Source: Paramacrobiotus richtersi
Lineage: Eukaryota; Tardigrada; Eutardigrada; Parachela; Macrobiotidae
DNA length: 26,540 nt
Assembly (NCBI GenBank): GCA_034698045.1
Contig: JAQGAU010000537.1
Location: forward strand, 1-26,540
Direction of reading: 5' to 3'
Of this stretch, positions 20,893 to 26,540 are shown piece after piece. Position numbers and translations under genes: made by a program. A model generated the notes under the pieces. The model saw nothing but the letters and a program-made list of their open reading frames with translations, ran no database searches and was not told the DNA's origin. Each line of letters starts with the position of its first letter. Positions within the stretch are counted from its first letter, which is position 1.

Positions 20893-22279
20893 GCCAGGAA
20901 CCAAGACAGGCCTACTGCAAGCACGAGAAGTATCTCCGTAAACAGTCAGGATGAGCTACATGTTATAATTATGTCGAATGCGAGTTACTGCGCACCAAAA
21001 AAATGTCTTAGGTACCGATTTTTTTGCTGTTGGTGGACTGGTTCCACAATAACATTAGGTTTCCCGCGATCACGAAACTGTCAGCTCTCCACAATTCCAG
21101 AGAAATGGGTCAGCGATCCAGCAGAAAATGGGGCCGTAACTGATGAAAGAAAGTGGAGTGGAAGGAACCTCTTAAATGAAACAGACAAATCTACAGCTGG
21201 AATATGCAGGAAAAAACAGTATGCCGGGAATACAAGCCACAGCTGTCTGTAAACTGTAGTGTTGAGCTAACGGAGAGCGCGCATTATCTGCCAGCATTCA
21301 CGCAGTGTTCGTTAAAGCCGTCAGCTATTGGTTGTCGCCTTGTCGGATAATGGGCGGTCGTGTGAGTCACTAAGGATAAGAACCGGGCAATATCACGATA
21401 CGAAATCGGACAATATCACGTTAGCAAATCTTGACTAGTCAGTTATCTAAGTTGTCTAAATATCGAAAATATGATATAAAACAACTCATTTATTAGTTGT
21501 GGGACCATATCCTGAGGTGGCTGCAGCCATTTTGGTAATTCTACCGCTGTTAACATTTCTGTTATACCGTTTTGTATAATATTTTTACATCTGTTTACCA
21601 AACCGAAATTGCTGCTTGTTCTGCTACTAATACTAAAGAGGGAAGGAGAATTAGAGAATCACTAGGACTGATCACCGATAGGGGCGACCGATACGGTCAC
21701 GCTTCGGTGATCATACTGTAGACGGGGTATAAACATGGCAGTGGTAATTGCCACGCCACACGGGCAATGCTAACCAGCAACGGAAAAGCTGGAGTTGTCA
21801 AAGATTCCGTGCTTTTCTTGATTACAATCTGGGCGGGCAATGGTCTGTGGTTTATTTCAATTTCTCGCTGGTTGTTTATAATTGACCGGTTACTTACTGC
21901 TAATCAGCCCTAATGCTAATCTTACTGCTAATTGTTATGAAGCCTGTTAGCTTGCTTTACCAGTAACTGATGCTTCGTCGCAGTGTTTTTATCAAGCTTG
22001 CGGCTCGTCGGCAATCTTCTGCCGTCCTTTGGGACTGATGTTCAATTCGGCAGGTCATGTAGCCTGTTACGTAGGAGCAGTTGGTTGATTTTGTCCAGGA
22101 GGGTTTGTTATTTGGTTAGCTGGATCGATTCCACGTTGTCGGTGGTGATGTACACCCACGTCTTGCTGGTTCGTTTATCGGGAGGGATGACGTCGATAAT
22201 TGCAATGTCTATCTTCTGCGGCTGTTATACATCTGTGGAAGTACAATACGTTGAAATCTTCGAGCTGGGTGTCTACAAA
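20893..22279. other. Upstream region of the Tudor-F-box gene
   Basis: Probably contains the promoter and a leader exon of the minus-strand gene, but I cannot place them. No coding frame on either strand has recognisable content. A nested hairpin is found at 21669-21713: outer stem TGATCACCGA with TCGGTGATCA (10 bp, perfect), inner stem GACCG with CGGTC. It has no tRNA layout. Confidence 0.4.
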
Positions 22280-22408
22280 TTGCCTACCGGAAACGGTTTA
22301 CTGTCCCCGACAAAGTTCATGCTGCAGTAATGTGTGTAGGCTGCGCAGTCAAGAAGTGTTTGATACCCACTTCTGCGTAGTCTATGGATCACAGTCGTAA
22401 CAGCTAGT
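22280..22408. repeat. Dispersed repeat, copy 2
   Basis: Partner of 16553-16676, same orientation, about 5.7 kb away. In both copies the end GTAACAGCTAGT or ATAACAGCTAGT is followed 10-20 bases later by CTGCCGG, so the repeat may be somewhat longer than drawn. The stretch from 22409 to 22941 after it holds no gene that I can see. Confidence 0.6.
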
Positions 22409-22941
22409 AAAAGCGGCGGAAGCTGCCGGTAAAAACTACGGCAAAAAGTGCCCGTTTTTGAAGCGAAAGTGCCCATTTTGAAGCGCGAACGCTGCATCAA
22501 AGTGACAGTTATAAAGTCTAAGTACCGTCAATTTTTTGCAGTCCAATGAGAATCTAGGACAAAGAGCCGGGATCTCAATCCATTAGCTGGTGAATACCGG
22601 GACTTTGCTGATAGCAGGCTTCCATTCTAATGTGTAAACCAAACTATTGCTTCATATGCTTGTACGGTATTTCCTCACACTAAGAATGCAATTTATGTCA
22701 ATGCGTCTCAACGACCATTTCTCTATCCAACTCACACATCACCAAAACTTTCAACCGCGGGTTCACGATTCCAATGGGGACAAGTGCATCATGGACGGCG
22801 TGCGCACGGCAAAAAAACGACAATTCAAACTCACAAATGAATAAGTTAGGAGCTAACATAAGCAGCACAAAATTACCCGCGCAACAGGGAAAATGAGTTG
22901 GAGACTCGGAAAACCTCAGATACAGAAACGACAGCCGAAAG

Positions 22942-24838
22942 TTATTGAAGGGTTATGTCAGAGAGACACATGCGGAACTGGTCAACCACCTTAATGCGCT
23001 GATCATCCCACAATTCGAATGGCACCCACTGATCCTTCTCTTTCAGACCCAGAAGGTAACCAAAAACGGCACTGTGATAGAGATGGGGTTTCCTGCCAAT
23101 TCCAATCCGAAAATCACACACGGCGCCGTTATTGACGTCCCATTCGAACCAACAAGCGCCTGTGACAGAATACAAGTGGACGTTGCGCTCTTCCGCAACA
23201 GCTGCGGAGAATGGGGCAGTTCTTTTCTTGTGAACATCGCATTTATTTGCCGGGAGATTAATGCTGTCGAACGCGATTGGGATGTGCAAGCCAGCCTCGA
23301 AGGAACGCCGCAAAAATGCACAACACTCCGGCGCCAAGTCGGGACGCGCTTCCAGTAATACTTGTTCGGTCATACTTCCCTGAGGATCCCGACCCAAAGA
23401 TATGCAAAACTCCTTGATCATTGCCCTGCTATGGAGCCGTGCAAAGGTGCACTTCAATGGAGCTGGCAATGGAGTGCGTGGCGCAACGACGAACGGCAGA
23501 ATAGGTGTGATTTCGGCCAAATTAGCCTCGACAACACTGCTGGCTTCATTGGAGGTCAGTAGGCCATCCTGCAACAAAAACAGCATTGAAACACCGACAG
23601 GAACTCGTCATTACTCCGCACCTTCACAGGCCCATCAGCGAGTTGGGCGGCGCTGAACAGAGGAAATCGGATCGAGTACAGTAGCGAGCCAAAGTCATCC
23701 CGCAGGGTCCGCCCGTCAACGGCGTCCACGTTGTGCTCCACCCAACTGTAAATCAGAAATTGTAGGCCACAATGAAATTACACCATGTGGGCTAAATACG
23801 TACCGACGAAGACCGAGGTAGACATCCGGCTCTTGGGCGTTCAGGTGAGGATAGTCAACGATTGCTTTCAGGCACTCGAAAGAAAGGCGAGGAAGACCGT
23901 CGCCGTGCAGAACTTCAGTAGCGTTCAGGGCGATCCTGGCAAGAGCCAGGCCGGTCAAATCTTCTTCGTCCATCTGGGGCGCCTACAGTAGACAGAACTG
24001 TACAGTATCCGGCCGTGAAAGGAACCCCTGCTTAGTTACGTTATGTAATTTTGGTACGTTATGTAAAAGCCAGCAGTGCGAATGGAACAATCACATTTCG
24101 CCCCTTACCCTCTGAAAGACTACGCACGGGTCTTCTTGAAATGTGGCAATGAGGAACTGGATTCGTTCCCGACAGCTACGCGCCAGTTTATCAAGAAGAT
24201 ACTTCTTCGCGCAGTACAGGGTGTCCAGTGCGTTCTCCAGGCATCCTACCTTTTCCGATACGATGTATTCTCCGTACGCGTATCTGCAATTACGAGCACA
24301 TAGCATTGTAAAATGTGGATTTCAAAGTAAGTACAAAGGTGTGACGGAAGCGGGAAACTGTTCTGAACTCACCGCAGCATAATTTGGAATGCAGTTGGAG
24401 ACACATCGGGAATCTTGATGGGATCCTCCGTTTCGGGAAATGATCCGTGAAACATAGTTTGGAACATCGAGCTCACCATCGCCAGCAGAAACCTAGCACA
24501 GCAAAAAAATCTAACAGCATACAACCTGGCTGCCATCTTTATAAACGCTTGTCACTTGCTAAGCGTGGCCAAACTGTCAGATAGGGCAATAAAACGCTGG
24601 AGCCCACGCAAACCAAAACAGACGCTCTCCCATGTAAATTGCACAGGGCTTGTTTGCACACTTACTTATGGCACCTGAACGTCTTCCTCGGTTCATTCTG
24701 TCCGTCCCCGACCAGAAAAGCGACATCGCTAGGGATCTCCAGGTCAGGGTGATTGAGCAGATGACGAGCCCGCTTGGCGATGTGTTTGCTGGAATGCCAA
24801 TCTTTTGCTGGTCCATTCACTGCCAAAGCTCCAGACAT
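22942..24838 (-). CDS. BTBD3/6-like BTB-BACK protein with unknown C-terminal domain
   Basis: Six exons: 24838..24666, 24492..24373, 24283..24109, 23982..23804, 23745..23622 and 23568..22942; 465 aa. All introns are GT-AG and all phases fit. The start is firm: a TGA stands in frame four codons before the ATG. BTB covers about 37-140 (PSDVAFLVGD, HKFLLAMVSSMFQTMFHG, IKIPDVSPTAF, TLYCAKKYLLDKLARSC), close to BTBD3/BTBD6 (HKYVLAVGSSVFYAMFYG, TLYAAKKYIV). BACK follows (LSFECLKAIVDYPHLN, EPDVYLGLRRWVEH, LLYSIRFPLF, LADGPVK|DGLLTSNE). In those relatives a PHR domain comes next; here the last about 200 residues do not look like PHR and I do not recognise them. Likely a CUL3 substrate adaptor (inferred). 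The 53-bp intron between 23622 and 23568 would cause a stop if retained. Confidence 0.9.
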
Positions 24839-26237
24839 TGTTGTTGTTCAGCCAGCAGCAATAACGAATGTCTCGCGAACAATCAAAACTTGCACAGAAA
24901 ACGCGATCGCGATCGTCTTGCTACGCCGTTGACCGTTGTACGGTAAAAACTGTCCACGGAATCGTAATCCGGAGACTCGGGACGGCCCTGGTTTGGTTTG
25001 GTTACCACTCGGCGGGTATTTGTGTACACTCTGTGGAAAATCTGGTCTAATTTTGGCAGAAAAGCGAATCAATTTTTTGCTTCAGCTAGAACTGCGATTT
25101 GGTTGTATTATTTATTCGTTGTACTTCAAAGTATGAATTTAATTAAATTGTTTACTCTTCTGCTTTATCATGTAATTCTTGCATGAATTTAATACAGTAA
25201 TTTTAAGCGCTGTTGCTTTGTTACAAATTAAAAAATGCAACATTGATATTTTCTATTCGCAATGTATTCGAGTACTAGTTTTCTGGATTTTACTGATTCA
25301 CATAAAACGCGCTTCTTTACCATGCAGTTCTAAGCACTTTGCACCTTCTTTCGTTTTTAACCTTTCCCTTGGACGGGTTGTATAGTCACAAGTTTAGAAG
25401 TGGTGCAAACGAATTTCATACCCAATTCGCTACCCTATAAGCAGGACGGACATGAGAAATTAGACACAGTTTCAAGCTTATAAGTGAAAATAGCCGATTC
25501 GTGGGATTTACAATGGAGAACAACCGATTCACACTGGAAACCAAACAGCCAATATAACTGCATGAACGTCAATCAACAATTTAACTGCACTGCAGATCTT
25601 GTGACAGGTAAACGCTGCACGTGCATATGCAGGAAATAATGATGAGCGTTAAAGAATGCATAGAGTGCCTACCAAAATAGATTTCTTTTAATTAGTAAAA
25701 CCGTAGAAATACCGTTAATCACACTTACCTCTGTGTGTTGTGTTTGTTGCTCGACGAATCTTGACGCTAAAAATTGCGCACACAACCAGATTAGGAGCAT
25801 CCTTACAGCACGGGAATACAACACAGGAATAAAATGGCGGTACAAGGACTCTTACATGCTCCAGTAAATGCTACCATATCCGAATTTATTATTTATCCTT
25901 TGTACTTTGGGAGCCGTAAAAAGCTGATTTCCATAAGCGGTGCATATCTACACTTTGACGATGTTCTTCTTGCATAGAAATGATGTAAAAGAAATCTCGT
26001 TCCCAGCGAATATTTGACCCATTTTACAGCACTGCCATCGCGGAATCCGTTTAGAACGAAATGCATTTTCGATTGATTACGAACAGAAAAGTCAATTACA
26101 AACATATACTATCTGCAGTGCGCTATAGCGTAACTCCAATCCGAGCTGAAAACTCTTGAGCGAAAACTGGGTCAAAGCTAGTAGATCTGCAGCACATGTC
26201 CAGCGAAGACCACAAGAACAGAAGAGATGAAGAAAAT
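24839..26237. other. Intergenic, AT-rich, no gene seen
   Basis: The first part should hold the promoter of the BTB-BACK gene. From about 25050 the sequence becomes AT-rich with only short frames on both strands. No RNA gene or repeat family recognised. Confidence 0.4.
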
Positions 26238-26243
26238 TTTATT
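26238..26243 (-). promoter_or_regulatory. Polyadenylation signal AATAAA
   Basis: On the minus strand TTCAATAAAATTTTC lies about 155 bp after the stop codon at 26400 and before an A/T-rich stretch. Position and motif fit the 3' end of the gene entering from the right edge. Confidence 0.65.
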
Positions 26244-26399
26244 GAATAAGAATTTCGCGTTCGTGAATTGGACTATATACAGATACCGTTCATTGTTTTC
26301 GTAAAGATCAGGAAGTCTAACTAATCTACCTGACATGTGACGATGTCAATGATCTCACAAGTCAGGGACACATTCCTGAAAAAAACTAGGCAGGCAGTC

Positions 26400-26540
26400 T
26401 TATTGTAAATTCATCATTTCGTTCGCCGGAAACGGGTAATCGACCGGAGCGGAGCGAAGGTCTTCTATACTCAGCTCGAACGCATCTATTGTCCTCGTGT
26501 TACGGAAGTGAACACATTCCTTTCGAATACGATAACTTCC
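26400..26540 (-). CDS. 3' end of an unidentified gene
   Basis: The minus strand is open from the window edge to TAA at 26400-26402, giving 46 residues that include YRIRKECVHFRNTRTIDAFE and end in PVDYPFPANEMMNLQ. The composition looks coding and a polyadenylation signal follows. No family recognised; it does not resemble the end of the BTB-BACK protein upstream. The rest lies beyond the window. Confidence 0.5.
   Translation of the reverse strand, partial: GSYRIRKECVHFRNTRTIDAFELSIEDLRSAPVDYPFPANEMMNLQ

Noticed and set aside
21690-21760. tRNA-like segment near the nested hairpin
   Set aside because: No acceptor stem, anticodon loop or T-loop consensus could be laid out.

Overview
The window is nuclear DNA of a small-genome invertebrate animal. 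Genes are split by short GT-AG introns (about 53-310 bp), are closely spaced on both strands, and are surrounded by decayed transposable elements. The protein families (BTB/POZ, BACK, F-box, FMRP-like Tudor) and the lineage-specific expansion of a BTB family fit a metazoan. A tardigrade or similar ecdysozoan is my best guess, but the sequence alone does not prove it.

The genes are almost all substrate-adaptor candidates for cullin-RING ubiquitin ligases. (1) There are four copies of one BTB family with a divergent MATH/TRAF-like N-terminus: MB1 (1-1454, +, cut by the window edge), MB2 (4041-5468, +), MB3 (13516-14963, +) and MB4 (10478-12305, -, broken). MB2 and MB3 have identical exon sizes (335, 567 and 106 bp) and encode 335 aa each; MB1 has the same structure. 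(2) There are two copies of an unusual gene pair in opposite orientation, at 5647-8493 (+, one nonsense codon and one +1 shift) and 18165-20892 (-, intact). Each half encodes two FMRP/Agenet-like Tudor repeats followed by an F-box. Conserved splice sites and matching phases suggest that the two halves form a single gene with a doubled Tudor-Tudor-F-box module (about 812 aa in the intact copy). (3) A BTBD3/BTBD6-like BTB-BACK gene with six exons (22942-24838, -, 465 aa) has a C-terminal domain I do not recognise. (4) The 3' end of another gene enters from the right edge (26400-26540, -), with a polyadenylation signal.

Between the genes lie a 60-bp minisatellite (2161-2432), a 1.1-kb foldback element flanked by a 9-bp direct repeat (8844-9967), two 5'-truncated non-LTR retrotransposon tails ending in (TAA)n (10658-11130, sitting inside an intron of MB4, and 16079-16328), a small MITE-like inverted repeat (16739-16967) and a dispersed repeat pair (16553-16676 and 22280-22408).

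The most interesting candidate is the FMRP-like tandem Tudor plus F-box architecture. It would link an SCF-type ligase to a methyl-mark or RNA-protein reader fold, and it lies among CUL3-type BTB adaptors. Sequence-family calls are by eye; none was tested by a database search.
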